The translations under genes and the position numbers were made by a program. The notes below the pieces were generated by a model. The model did no database searches. It worked only from the letters and a program-made list of their open reading frames with translations, and had not been told where the DNA came from. A stretch of DNA of 64,000 nt from assembly GCA_032718475.1 (NCBI GenBank), contig JAUCBJ010000276.1, positions 39,485-103,484 on the forward strand, written 5' to 3'. Positions 54,084-63,696 of the stretch are shown here, piece by piece (the first letter of the stretch is position 1; each line of letters begins with the position of its first letter). Origin of the DNA: Nemertoderma westbladi. Lineage: Eukaryota > Xenacoelomorpha > Nemertodermatida > Nemertodermatidae.

Positions 54084-54327
54084 ATTAAAATATTATCAAA
54101 ATCTTATCATTAAAATATTATCAAAATCTTATCATTAAAATATTATCAAAATCTTATCATTAAAATATTATCAAAATCTTATCATTAAAATATTATCAAA
54201 ATCTTATCATTAAAATATTATCAAAATCTTATCATTAAAATATTATCAAAATCTTATCATTAAAATATTATCAAAATCTTATCATTAAAATATTATCAAA
54301 ATCTTATCATTAAAATATTATCAAAAT
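54084..54327. repeat. AT-rich 25-bp minisatellite (about 9.8 units)
   Basis: Near-identical 25-bp units ATTAAAATATTATCAAAATC + TTATC repeat from 54084. The last partial unit ends in ATCAAAATT. There is essentially no sequence divergence among the units, so expansion is recent or length is unstable. Confidence 0.95.
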
Positions 54328-54679
54328 TAGCTATTCAAAAAATTTTTGACTACTAATATTACTAATAATTTTATTTATATATTCATAGATACGTAAACAT
54401 TATTATTGTTAATAATTATTAACTAATTAATTTATTTGTTAATTATTTTGTTGAAATTAGCTATTTATAGCCAATGTTCTAGAACATGTATGAAAAGTCC
54501 AGTAGTATACCGCCTACTGGATCCTAGTAACGATGTATCTTACTGTAGAATCCAGCAGTGTATACGGGCTCGTACAGTATCTGCCAAGAAATCTCAGTCC
54601 AGGGTGTCTAAATAAACAGATACTAAGTACACAAACTACTACTGGCGAGGAACGGAGCCTGATGTCTATTCTAATACGT
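54328..54679. other. AT-rich then mixed sequence left of the LINE
   Basis: This contains a perfect 14-bp palindrome ATGTTCTAGAACAT (54474-54487) and a short inverted repeat CCAGTAG...CTACTGG (54500-54521). No gene or promoter is recognised. The boundary with the LINE to the right is not exact, because the LINE frame is open upstream to a stop at 54613 without recognisable homology. Confidence 0.5.
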
Positions 54680-54681
54680 GG

Positions 54682-56322
54682 GTGAGTCAAATGTCCGGGC
54701 GAAAAAAAGCTAAATCTGAATATTTGTACAACAAAATAAGTGAGAATAAAGATAATCCTAAAAGTCTATGGTCTACCCTAAAATCTTTAGGTTATAAAAA
54801 CCTTAAATCTAAATCGAATATTGTTCTGCAAGATAACGGTGAGCTGATTCATGATCATACTCTAGTTAGTAATTTATTTAATAATTATTTTACTAATGTT
54901 GCCTCTAATTTAGTTAAGAAGTTACCGTTACCAAGTAATAAATATAGTATAGGGTCCGAAACTCTAAATAATTTTTATTTAGAAAAGTTACAAAATTCAG
55001 AAAAGTTATTTTTAAAACCCGTTTCTGAGGATTTCGTTTTTAAAAATCTACTTAGCCTATCAGCCTCAAAAAGTACCGGTCTAGACCTAATACCTGCCCG
55101 TTTTCTTAAGGATGGTGCTGAAGTACTTAAAGTGCCTATTACTTTTATTATTAACTACTCTATCGTAGATAATGTAGTACCAGACGAACTGAAATTAGCT
55201 AAGGTTGTTCCTCTGTATAAAAAGAATAGTAAAGTAGAACCCTGTAATTACAGACCTGTTAGTATCTTAAGTATTGTATCTAAAATTCTAGAACGTTCTG
55301 TTTTTCTACAGCTGGAAGCACATCTTAGTAGGCTAAATCTGATCTATGAACTTCAGTCCGGTTTTCGTAAATCATATTCTACAGACACCTGTCTTATTAA
55401 CTTAACTGATACAATTAGATGTAATAACGCAAAGGGTTTATATACTGGTATGGTAATGTTGGACCTACAAAAGGCTTTCGATACTGTAGATCACGAAATT
55501 CTGCTTGGTAAGTTAGGCCTGATGGGTGTAGGTTCTATAGACTGGTTCAAGTCCTACCTGTCAGACAGAGGTCAAACTGTAGTCATTAGCAAATCGCTGT
55601 CTACTGTACAAGAGATTACCTGTGGTGTACCGCAAGGTAGTATATTAGGTCCTCTGCTTTTTGTATGCTATGTAAATGATATGATAAGTAGTATAGATCC
55701 CGATTTTAAACTCATTTTATATGCCGACGACAGTGCTCTTATTTTCTCTCATAAAGATCCTATCCATATTTCCCAAAAGTTAAGTGCAGTTCTAAAATCC
55801 TGTAATGAGTGGTTGGTTGATAATAAGCTATCCATTCACTATGGTAAAACTGAAAGTATTTTGTTTGGTTCCAAAAGAAAGTTAAAGAAGGTAACTAAGT
55901 TTGAAGTCACTAGTAATGGACATAAGATTGAAAATAAAAAGGAAGTTAAATATTTAGGCGCCACATTGGATAACTGCTTATCAGGAGAAAGTACAGTGAA
56001 AAATATTTTCTCGAAAGTTAACAGTAGGCTTAGGTTTCTATACAGAAATAAAAATAGTTTAAACACCGACTCCCGCAAGTTACTTTGCTCTTCTTTAATA
56101 CAGTGTCACATGGACTATGCGTGCTCTTCTTGGTATGAAGGCTTAACCAAACAGCTTAAATGTAAATTACAAGTCGCTCAGAATAAAGTAGTACGATGTA
56201 TTAAAGACTACAAACCTAGGCACCACCTAACTCCAGATGACTTTTCTGAATCTGGACTACTTAACTTAGATAGTAGAGTTAAGCAGCTACGCCTTAACCA
56301 TGTGCATAAAGTGTATAATGGT
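54682..56322 (+). pseudogene. Reverse transcriptase of the outer LINE, part 1
   Basis: A single open frame. The linker ([20 protein letters not shown]) is followed by reverse transcriptase blocks in order: [18 protein letters not shown] (about 55240-55296), [17 protein letters not shown] (about 55450-55503), [19 protein letters not shown] (about 55623-55680) and the catalytic YADDSALIF (about 55720-55747). The connector includes [12 protein letters not shown] and the C-terminal HVHKVYNG. The frame is cut within YNG by the nested element. The GTG-like start at 54682 is not a true start; the element is truncated at the 5' end. Codon use is AT-rich, unlike the nested element. Confidence 0.9.
56313..56322 (+). 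repeat. Target-site duplication, left copy (10 bp)
   Basis: GTATAATGGT here is repeated at 57667-57676. The two copies bracket the nested RTE-like element and let the outer frame be followed exactly across it. Confidence 0.9.
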
Positions 56323-57666
56323 CCCATTGATCTCGATTGCTGCAAAACTATACAATAGAATTCTATTAAATCGCATCAGGGATCCCATTGAGAGACTGCT
56401 ACGTGGAAATCAGAATGGGTTCCGTAAAGGTCGTGGGACCATGGAGCCCATTTTGGCACTTAGAAGGATAATTGAAGAGTTATCAAAAAAGAAAGACAGG
56501 CATCTGGCTGTTATCTTTGTTGACTTCTTCAAAGCCTTTGATTCAGTCTCTCGCTCACGTATGTTCAGCATACTTTCATTATATGGGATTCCTGATGAAA
56601 TTATTGCAGCAATCAGATCAGTATACGATGGTTCGACAACATTTGTGTCTACTGTTGATGGTGACACAGAACCATTTGAAGTGTTATGGGGCGTCCTCCA
56701 AGGAGACACACTTGCACCATTCTTGTTCATTATTGTGGTTGACTATGTTCTACGCATGTCCTTAGATCATCATAATGATGATGGGGTGATGATAACTCCA
56801 CCTACTGGCTCCAGAAGTCGAGGAAATCCTGCCAAGTACCTAACTGATCTAGACTTTGCTGATGACTTAGGAGTACTCTCAGAATCATTAGAGGGAGCCC
56901 AGCGGCTCCTCAGCTCATTAGAACATGCTGCTTCTAGTGTTGGTCTTTTTATTAACTCCAGAAAGACCAAAATTCTGACAGTTAACTTTGAAAGTCCTCA
57001 GCACGTCTCTGATCGGATGAGCATAAGCTCAAAGGATGGTATGCTTGAGCATGTGGACGACTTCTGTTACCTGGGATCATGGATCCGGAAGTCAGGTGAG
57101 GACCTTCGAATACGTAAGGGAAAGGCATGGGCAGCCTTGAATAGGCTTTCCAGGATTTGGAAGTCACCTAGAATTAATCGGAAACTTAAGGTCCGATTAT
57201 TCAGAGCAGCAGTAGTTCCAGTACTCCTCTACGGGAGTCCATGCTGGGCTCTAACTGCTGAGGACACCAAATCTCTGGATGGCACATTCACAAGAATGCT
57301 ACGCCGGGTACATTGTGTCAAGTACAATGCACACATCTCCAACCAGACACTATATAACATTGGAGGTGTCTCATTGGTTCCCCCAAGCTTGACACTAGAA
57401 CAAAATCGCCTCCGCTTTGCAGGACATTGCTTTCGCCGTGAGGACCAGCCAGTGCATAATCTTGTACTTTGGCAGCCTCATGGAGTGAATAAGCATGGTG
57501 GACAGCCCATGACTTTCTTGAGACGCATCTTAAAGGACACTGGCCTTAAAGATGCGGATGATCTAGCAAATGTCATGGGTGATAGGGAGTTGTGGCGGTG
57601 CAATTTTGTTGACAAGCCGGCACAGCATTCTTAAAAATGCAGCTGCAATGCAGCATGCCGATCCTA
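56323..57666 (+). mobile_element. Nested 5'-truncated RTE-like LINE
   Basis: 1344 bp inserted into the outer LINE and flanked by a 10-bp target-site duplication. Only the reverse transcriptase and C-terminal parts remain. The 3' UTR is extremely short (57635-57666, containing TGCAGCTGCAATGCAGC, a near-palindrome) and there is no poly-A, as in many RTE-clade elements. Base composition is clearly less AT-rich than the surrounding LINE, which supports a separate origin. Confidence 0.88.
56324..57634 (+). CDS. RTE-like reverse transcriptase, 5'-truncated but uninterrupted
   Basis: 437 codons remain, in frame with CCA at 56324. The first residues ([17 protein letters not shown]) correspond to the second conserved block of RTE-type reverse transcriptases, so the endonuclease and the start of the palm are missing. 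The blocks follow in order: [20 protein letters not shown] (about 56411-56465), [18 protein letters not shown] (about 56509-56562), [19 protein letters not shown] (about 56690-56746) and the catalytic [12 protein letters not shown] (about 56848-56883). The connector has [11 protein letters not shown] and the C-terminus has [12 protein letters not shown], then VLWQPHG and DRELWRCNF. No stop or frameshift is present, so insertion was recent. The upstream ATG at 56300 belongs to the host element, not to this one. The copy cannot be autonomous. Confidence 0.88.
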   Translation, partial: PLISIAAKLYNRILLNRIRDPIERLLRGNQNGFRKGRGTMEPILALRRIIEELSKKKDRHLAVIFVDFFKAFDSVSRSRMFSILSLYGIPDEIIAAIRSVYDGSTTFVSTVDGDTEPFEVLWGVLQGDTLAPFLFIIVVDYVLRMSLDHHNDDGVMITPPTGSRSRGNPAKYLTDLDFADDLGVLSESLEGAQRLLSSLEHAASSVGLFINSRKTKILTVNFESPQHVSDRMSISSKDGMLEHVDDFCYLGSWIRKSGEDLRIRKGKAWAALNRLSRIWKSPRINRKLKVRLFRAAVVPVLLYGSPCWALTAEDTKSLDGTFTRMLRRVHCVKYNAHISNQTLYNIGGVSLVPPSLTLEQNRLRFAGHCFRREDQPVHNLVLWQPHGVNKHGGQPMTFLRRILKDTGLKDADDLANVMGDRELWRCNFVDKPAQHS

Positions 57667-57943
57667 GTATAATGGTAAATGTCCCAATTACCTAAAACAA
57701 AAATTCAACAGAGTACGCGATACACACTCTTACAGTACCAGAGCTAGTGCTTCAAACTTCTACCTTCCGAATTGTAAATCCTTTGAATCTGATACTTTCT
57801 TTTTTAACGGCATTAAAAATTGGAACGCTCTGCCTAATGAAATTAAAAACCTAGATAATCAACATTCTTTTAAATCTGCAGTTAAATCTCACCTCCGTGT
57901 GCAATGTAAAAATAGGTACAATAGTCCTACAGTAAGTTATTAG
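57667..57943 (+). pseudogene. Reverse transcriptase ORF of the outer LINE, part 2 (C-terminus)
   Basis: This begins with the right target-site duplication (57667-57676). It continues in the same frame as part 1 from YNG through FNRVRDTHSYSTRASASNFY, FFFNGIKNWNALPNEIKN and SFKSAVKSHLR to TAG at 57941-57943. The YSTR and NWNALPNEI signatures are the usual C-terminal marks of CR1/L2-like ORF2 proteins, and they match the analogous tail of the LINE at 32949. The frame has no other lesion, so the nested element is its only visible break apart from 5' truncation. Confidence 0.88.
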
Positions 57944-58268
57944 TTTATTAATTATTTACTATTTATACTGTAATTACGTTTTATAATAAATTGTTCTGTA
58001 CATTACATCTTTATCGTTGAGTCGGGCATTGTCACGCTCTCGGTAAAGTTGTACATGTACATAGTGTAATTACGTTTTATATTGGTTTTAGGTTAGGGTG
58101 GTGTAATATTGTATTTGTAACCAAGTAACATAAAGGACCCCCTTGGAAATAAGCTGCAAAGCTTTAGGGGTAATCCTATATGTTATGTTGGACAATACCT
58201 TTATACCGGTACATTGTTTGGTGTATTTGTTATTGTTTTTTACATAATGTATAAATCTATCTATCTAT
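57944..58268 (+). other. 3' UTR and (ATCT)n tail of the outer LINE
   Basis: AT-rich non-coding sequence ending in AATCTATCTATCTATC at 58254-58268. A CCCCCTTGG...GCTTTAGGGG stretch (58139-58172) may form a hairpin. No gene. Confidence 0.7.
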
Positions 58269-58804
58269 CACAATCACCAAACCAAGTTAATAATATATTA
58301 AAGTTAGTAGTGTTCTATTAGGTCAGACCCTCGCAGACCCGCACCATCCCCAAAACCAAGTGCCCTCCACGACCACCGGCCTCCACGTAAGCAGAGGGAA
58401 TTGGAGCGGATGAGCGCGAACTGGAGCCGCCTCCAAACTCCACCGATAACGGATGCTAGGCCTCGTTCGCGCATCCCCTGCCGTCGAGCCACAAGCGTCT
58501 GTGCTAGGTGGCGGATCAGACAAATATTACAATTAGATATTATTACAATTATTACATTACAATTAGAATTCAATATTACAAATATTTATTTTAGAAAAAC
58601 GCATCCCTGGCAATACCTTGGGTGGTAATGGCGATACTACACATTCTGTTTGATCCAACCACAATGATTTATTGCTGGGCGCATTTCTGGGAGATTATGA
58701 GCAACATGCACTGTTCAGAACAATCCGTTTTTGCCACAACAGCTTTATTCAGTAGTAAGGTATATTAATAAATAAATAAAGAATATTATACATATAATTA
58801 TTTG
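58269..58804. other. Mixed sequence with a GC-rich patch, unassigned
   Basis: Bases 58319-58522 are much more GC-rich than their surroundings and open in several frames (minus 58304-58573 and 58323-58523, plus 58401-58628). The products are arginine- and tryptophan-rich without a motif I recognise. An AT-rich tract with repeated ATTACAATTAGA-like words follows (58525-58572). This may be a fragment of another mobile element. No function is claimed. Confidence 0.45.
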
Positions 58805-59278
58805 TTATTGCGGACGCCCTTAGGGTCTATTACAGCCTATCAGTGCGCCAGGTTCCTTTAGGGACTATTACAGCCTATCAGTGCGCCAGGTTCCCTTAGG
58901 GACTATTACAGCCTATCAGTGCGCCAGGTTCCCTTAGGGTCTATTACAGCCTATCAGTGCGCCAGGTTCCTTTAGGGACTATTACAGCCTATCAGTGCGC
59001 CAGGTTCCCTTAGGGACTATTACAGCCTATCAGGGCGCCAGGTTTCCATTATTGCGTGCGCCCTAAGGGACTATTACAGCCTATCAGTGTGCCAGGTTCC
59101 CTTAGGGACTATTACAGCCTATCAGTGCACCAGGTTCCGTTAGGGACTATTACAGCCTATCAGTGCGCCAGGTTCCCTTAGGGTCTATTACAGCCTATCA
59201 GTGCGCCAGGTTCCCATTATTGCGGGCGCCCTTATGGCCTATTACAGCCTATCAGTGCGCCAGGTTCCTTTAGGGACT
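58805..59278. repeat. 38/54-bp composite minisatellite, block 1
   Basis: Units of 38 bp (TTAGGGACTATTACAGCC, TATCAGTGCGCCAGGTTCCC) are mixed with 54-bp units that carry an extra 16 bp, ATTATTGCGTGCGCCC or ATTATTGCGGGCGCCC, after GGTTCCC. The block stops at GGGACT (59278), where a spacer begins. Each unit contains a single TTAGGG, but not in telomeric tandem. Confidence 0.94.
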
Positions 59279-59895
59279 CATTTCATTTCATTGTTTTAAT
59301 CAAATGAAATTGACATAAAATTGCACAAGAACATATAATAAAAGTGCACAAGATTGACACATATTAAAATCGGTATAAGACATTCAGAGATACAAATTAA
59401 AATTTAACAATTACACAGCACAGATTAAAATTTACAATTAGATGTCATAGGCGTATGTATATATATAATAAGTTTGCAAATATAAGTATAACATAATCAG
59501 TAGATTGTGTTTATTATTGGTTTGATATGAGATTTGGACAAAGTTAAATAAGAAACAATAGTTGAAATAACATTAAGATTGACATTAATTATGAAGCAAA
59601 AGGAGACAATATTTATAAATTATACAGTTCAATAGTTAGGTTCACAGACATCAAATGAAGCGATAGTAATGTAATAATGATTTGATTGATACGGAAATTA
59701 ATTACCGATACTGTGAGTAGTAGAGGAAGAGGGTCCCCCTGGTAAGTCCTCCCTATGCTTCTCTATGGGATTTCCGCTCGGAGGGCTATTGAAAATGCGA
59801 AATTTTGATACATTTACGACGACCATCTGCCACCCCCCATTCATTCGCATTGCATCAACCAATGATCGATATTCAACTACGCGTAGCCTAGCCTC
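59279..59895. repeat. Spacer A within the 38/54-bp array
   Basis: 617 bp that does not match the minisatellite. Read on the minus strand, the part at its left end finishes in AACAATGAAATGAAATGA, which looks like the repeated 3' tail of a CR1-like LINE, so this may be a short retrotransposon 3' end. The right portion (59720-59895) is GC-richer and unassigned. A related copy lies at 61192-61788. No protein-coding signal is seen. Confidence 0.75.
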
Positions 59896-61191
59896 ACTAA
59901 GGGTCTATTACAACAGCCTATCAGTGCGCCAGGTTCCCTTAGGGACTATTACAGCCTATCAGTGCGCCAGGTTCCCATTATTGCGTGCGCCCTAAGGGAC
60001 TATTACAGCCTATCAGTGCGCCAGGTTCCCTTAGGGACTATTACAGCCTATCAGTGCGCCAGGTTCCCATTATTGCGTGCGCCCTAAGGGACTATTACAG
60101 CCTATCAGTGCGCCAGGTTCCCTTAGGGACTATTACAGCCTATCAGTGCGCCAGGTTCCCTTAGGGACTATTACAGCCTATCAGTGCACCAGCTCCCTTA
60201 GGGACTATTACAGCCTATCAGTGCGCCAGGTTCCCTTAGGGTTTATTACAGCCTATCAGTGCGCCAGGTTCACTTAGGGACTATTACAGCCTATCAGTGC
60301 GCCAGGTTCCCATTATTGCGTGCGCCCTAAGGGACTATTACAGCCTATCAGTGCGCCAGGTTCCCTTAGGGACTATTACAGCCTATCAGTGTGCCAGGTT
60401 CCCTTAGGGACTATTACAGCCTATCAGTGCGCCAGGTTCCCTTAGGGACTATTACAGCCTATCAGTGCGCCAGGTTCCCTTAGGGACTATTACAGCCTAT
60501 CAGTGCGCCAGGTTCCCATTATTGCGTGCGCCCTAAGGGACTATTACAGCCTATCAGTGCGCCAGGTTCCCATTATTGCGGGCGCCCTTAGGGACTATTA
60601 CAGCCTATCAGTGCGCCAGGTTCCCATTATTGCGTGCGCCCTAAGGGACTATTACAGCCTATCAGTGCGCCAGGTTCCCTTAGGGACTATTACAGCCTAT
60701 CGGTGCACCAGCTCCCTTAGGGACTATTACAGCCTATCAGTGCGCCAGGTTCCCTTAGGGTCTATTACAGCCTATCAGTGCGCCAGGTTCACTTAGGGAC
60801 TATTACAGCCTATCAGTGCGCCAGGTTCCCATTATTGCGGGCGCCCTAAGGGACTATTACAGCCTATCAGTGCGCCAGGTTCCCTTAGGGACTATTACAG
60901 CCTATCAGTGTGCCAGGTTCCCTTAGGGACTATTACAGCCTATCAGTGCGCCAGGTTCCCTTAGGGACTATTACAGCCTATCAGTGCGCCAGGTTCCCTT
61001 AGGGACTATTACAGCCTATCAGTGCGCCAGGTTCCCATTATTGCGTGCGCCCTAAGGGACTATTACAGCCTATCAGTGCGCCAGGTTCCCTTAGGGACTA
61101 TTACAGCCTATCAGTGCGCCAGGTTCCCATTATTGCGGGCGCCCTTAGGGTCTATTACAGCCTATCAGTGCGCCAGGTTCCCTTAGGGACT
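59896..61191. repeat. 38/54-bp composite minisatellite, block 2
   Basis: The same mixture of 38- and 54-bp units. A larger repeat is visible inside: the variant TGCACCAGCTCCCTTAGGG at 60185 and 60705, each followed by a GGTTCACTTAGGG unit, offset by about 520 bp. The block starts with an aberrant CTATTACAACAGCC unit, which also starts block 3. Short open frames across it reuse the repeat and are not genes. Confidence 0.94.
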
Positions 61192-61788
61192 CATTACATA
61201 TCAGTGTTTTAACCAAATAAAATTGACATAAAATTGCACAAGAACATATAATAAAAGTGCACAAGATTGACACATATTAAAATCGGTATAAGACAATCAG
61301 AGAGACAGATTAAAATTTACAATTAGATGTCATAGGCGTATGTATATATATAATAAGTTTGCAAATATAAGTATAACATAATCAGTAGATTATTGTGTTT
61401 ATTATTGGTTTGATATGAGATTTGGGCAAAGTTAAATAAGAAACAATAGTTGAAATAACATTAAGATTGACATTAATTATGAAGCAAAAGGAGACAATAT
61501 TTACAAACTATACAGTGCATTAGCCAGGTTCACAGACATCAAATGAAGCGATAGTAATGTAATAATGATTTGATTGATACGGAAATTAATTACCGATAGG
61601 GTGACTAGTACAGCAAAACAGTCCCCCAGGTAAGTCCTCACTATGCGTCCCTAAGGGATTACAGCTCGGAGGGCTATTGCAGATGCGCCAGGTTGCTACC
61701 TTTACGGCGACCATCTGCCACCCCCATTCAGTGCGCCATTGCATCAACCGATGAGCGACTATTACAGCCTATCGCGTAGCACCAGCCT
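61192..61788. repeat. Spacer B, mosaic copy of spacer A
   Basis: About 597 bp, closely matching spacer A through its middle (for example AAATTGACATAAAATTGCAC and the adjoining sequence). At five places near the two ends it departs from spacer A, and at each it matches the 38-bp repeat instead: ATTACATATCAGTG, CCCTAAGGGATTACAGC, GCGCCAGGTT, CAGTGCGCCA and GCGACTATTACAGCCTATC. It is thus a patchwork of spacer and repeat. Confidence 0.8.
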
Positions 61789-62505
61789 CCCTTAGGGACT
61801 ATTACAACAGCCTATCAGTGCGCCAGGTTCCCTTAGGGTCTATTACAGCCTATCAGTGCGCCAGGTTCCCATTATTGCGGGCGCCCTTAGGGTCTATTAC
61901 AGCCTATCAGTGCGCCAGGTTCCCATTATTGCGTGCGCCCTAAGGGACTATTACAGCCTATCAGTGCGCCAGGCTCCCTTAGGGACTATTACAGCCTATC
62001 AGTGCGCCAGGTTCCCTTAGGGTCTATTACAGCCTATCAGTGCGCCAGGTTCACTTAGGGACTATTACAACCTATGCAGTGCGCCAGGTTCCCTTAGGGT
62101 CTATTACAGCCTATCAGGGCGCCAGGTTCCCATTATTGCGGGCGCGCCTTAGGGACTATTACAGCCTATCAGTGCGCCAGGTTCCCTTAGGGACGATTAC
62201 AGCCTATCAGTGCGCCACGTGCACCTTATTGCGGGCGCCCTTAGGGACTATTACAGCCTATCAGTGCGCCAGGTTCCCTTAGGGACTATTACAGCCTATC
62301 AGTGCGCCAGGTTCCCTTAGGGTCTATTACAGCCTATCAGTGCGCCAGGTTCCCATTATTGCGGGTTCCCTCAGGGACTATTACAGCCTATCAGTGCGCC
62401 ACGTTCCCCTTATTGCGGGCGCCCTTAGGGACTATTACAGCCTATCAGTGCGCCAGGTTCCCTTAGGGACTATTACAGCCTATCAGTGCACCAGGTTCCC
62501 ATTAT
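61789..62505. repeat. 38/54-bp composite minisatellite, block 3
   Basis: The same units as blocks 1 and 2 but more diverged: GCGGGCGCGCC, GCGCCACGTGCACC, AACCTATGCAGTG, GCGGGTTCCCTCAGGG. It ends at GTTCCCATTATACAGC, where a tRNA-derived element begins. Higher divergence at the end of an array is common. Confidence 0.92.
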
Positions 62506-62512
62506 ACAGCTG

Positions 62513-62685
62513 CTGGGTTAGTGTAAGCACCAATGTCTTAATTGTCTTGGCTAGGCGACTGGCGAAATTTCTACAGCCTTTCGACGGATTCGATCCTGCG
62601 CCGCCAAACACTACTGAGACAGCAGTTAAGGCGCTGTATCCACTCGGATACCACGACATTGGGACCGCGTCAATGGCCATATAGT
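62513..62685 (-). mobile_element. tRNA-Ser-like SINE or tRNA pseudogene
   Basis: On the minus strand the sequence GTCGTGGTATCCGAGTGGAT (62644-62663) resembles the D-arm region of a class II (serine-type) tRNA with an A box. It is followed about 45 bases later by GCGCAGGATCGAATCC (62586-62601), an excellent B box and T arm. The anticodon arm and variable loop are degenerate, so a working tRNA is unlikely. The downstream stretch, including GAAATTTCGCCAGTCGCC and CACTAACCCAGCAGC, would be the SINE body. It abuts the 38/54-bp array. Ends are approximate and no target duplication was found. Confidence 0.6.
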
Positions 62686-62690
62686 AGCAC

Positions 62691-62953
62691 TTTATAGCGT
62701 TACGGCACAAGTGATTTTAATATAATGAAATTATGTATAATGAAATAATAGAATGTGGGCCATAAAAGCTTTAATGTCAGATTTATGCTTAATGTCACAA
62801 TCAGTGATCAGCTGACAGCAGCCAGCTGACCGGTAGGTTTCGCCCCGCAGCTGAAGGCATTCTCCGGAGGCCAAGCCAGGAAATGGAGATATAGATTCCT
62901 AAAGGGGGACGGAAGGGTATTGAATTGAAGGGAGAGGTCTGTAATGTAGGTAA
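62691..62953. other. Unassigned sequence downstream of the Penelope-like fragment
   Basis: No gene recognised. It contains GATCAGCTGAC and CAGCCAGCTGACC near 62806-62831 and a GGGGGACGG stretch near 62904. As it lies just 3' of the minus-strand GIY-YIG frame, it may be that element's 3' UTR. Confidence 0.4.
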
Positions 62954-63509
62954 CTAACCACTGGGAAGCAGCACCACAAACTTGCACCAATCACGTTTCT
63001 GCTTGTTGATAGAGGGTGTGCTTGTTTGAATGTAATACATTTCAAGCTTTTGAAATACTGGCCGGAATGGGTATCTAGTAATTACAGTGAAATGTTTAAA
63101 CAATTCACGCCAGGCAGTCAGCCAACGTGTATTGGGCTCGCCGCGGTGCGTCATGATGTGATTGTGCACAGTATTACCCTGTTCGCTCCCATCATTGGCT
63201 GTCCCATCCTGGTGCTGTCTAACGCGTTCAGACAAGTGTTGGAGGATAAGTCCAACATATTCCCCCTTACAAAAGGGACAAGAGAAAGAGTAAATGACAT
63301 TAGACGCAAGCCGGGGCGGGATGTTTTAGAGATGGGAGTGACTGGCGCAGTTTAGTTGTAATGAAAACGAACCGAACTGGCCGTGTGCAAGACCTAGATA
63401 TAAGTCCACGCAACCTTCGAACAAACAGATTGGTTCCCCGACATCGGTGTTCAAACTTACAGAAGCTTTGAATGTTAGGTTCGTTTTTACTACGTCTAAA
63501 CGTCTTCAT
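62954..63509 (-). pseudogene. Penelope-like element C-terminus (GIY-YIG domain), frameshifted
   Basis: The minus frame from 63304 to 62954 reads SNVIYSFSCPFCKGEYVGLI, then HLSERVRQHQ, HNHIMTHRG, KLEMYYIQTSTPSINKQ and a stop. This order (VIY...YVG, a helix with the conserved Arg, the metal-binding Glu in KLE, and Asn in PSIN) fits the GIY-YIG nuclease domain that ends Penelope-like retroelement proteins. CPFC matches the usual Cys pair. Immediately upstream, frame 63509-63300 gives RFVFITTKLRQSLPSLKHP, which resembles the linker that normally precedes this domain, but it is in a different frame and ends at TAA 63302-63300. One frameshift therefore lies near 63300-63320. The reverse transcriptase is absent, so this is a dead fragment. 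GIY-YIG assignment is firmer than the exact element type. Confidence 0.68.
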
Positions 63510-63696
63510 TTTTCAGGATGTTCCAATGTAATAATATATAACATAATATATTTGCGTATATAGATTTTTTATATGTACCAGTAATTGCATATCGTATAAT
63601 ATAGTATGTATTTTTGTATTATTAAATATAAATAAAGTTAAATATATATATTAAATATATATATATTATTGAAATATATTTACTTTGTATTTTTAG
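63510..63696. other. AT-rich intron end
   Basis: Strongly AT-rich with TATATATTAAATATATATATA near 63641-63664. It ends in the acceptor TTTACTTTGTATTTTTAG at 63679-63696, with a T-rich tract before the candidate exon. Confidence 0.5.

Larger units (their letters stand above)
54680..58268 (+). mobile_element. 5'-truncated CR1/L2-like LINE, interrupted by a second LINE
   Basis: This element has lost its endonuclease. The recognisable part starts in the linker before the reverse transcriptase and runs through a full C-terminal region, a 3' UTR (57944-58253) and a terminal (ATCT)n tail at 58254-58268. That tail type is usual for CR1/L2-like elements. It is split at 56322 by an RTE-like element. 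Apart from that insertion the frame is intact, so this copy is relatively young. No target duplication could be identified at its outer ends. Confidence 0.82.

Noticed and set aside
56300-56323. ATG at 56300 as the start of the RTE-like protein
   Set aside because: These codons belong to the host LINE left of the target duplication. The inserted element begins at 56323 without its own start.
58805-62505. Telomeric repeats (TTAGGG in every unit)
   Set aside because: TTAGGG occurs once per 38 or 54 bp and never in tandem, so it is coincidental to the minisatellite unit.
62340-62684. Plus-strand 114-codon frame over the array end
   Set aside because: Its first half is minisatellite and its second half is the complement of the tRNA-Ser-like SINE.
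63026-63355. Plus-strand 109-codon frame
   Set aside because: It is the shadow of the minus-strand GIY-YIG frame, which carries recognisable motifs.
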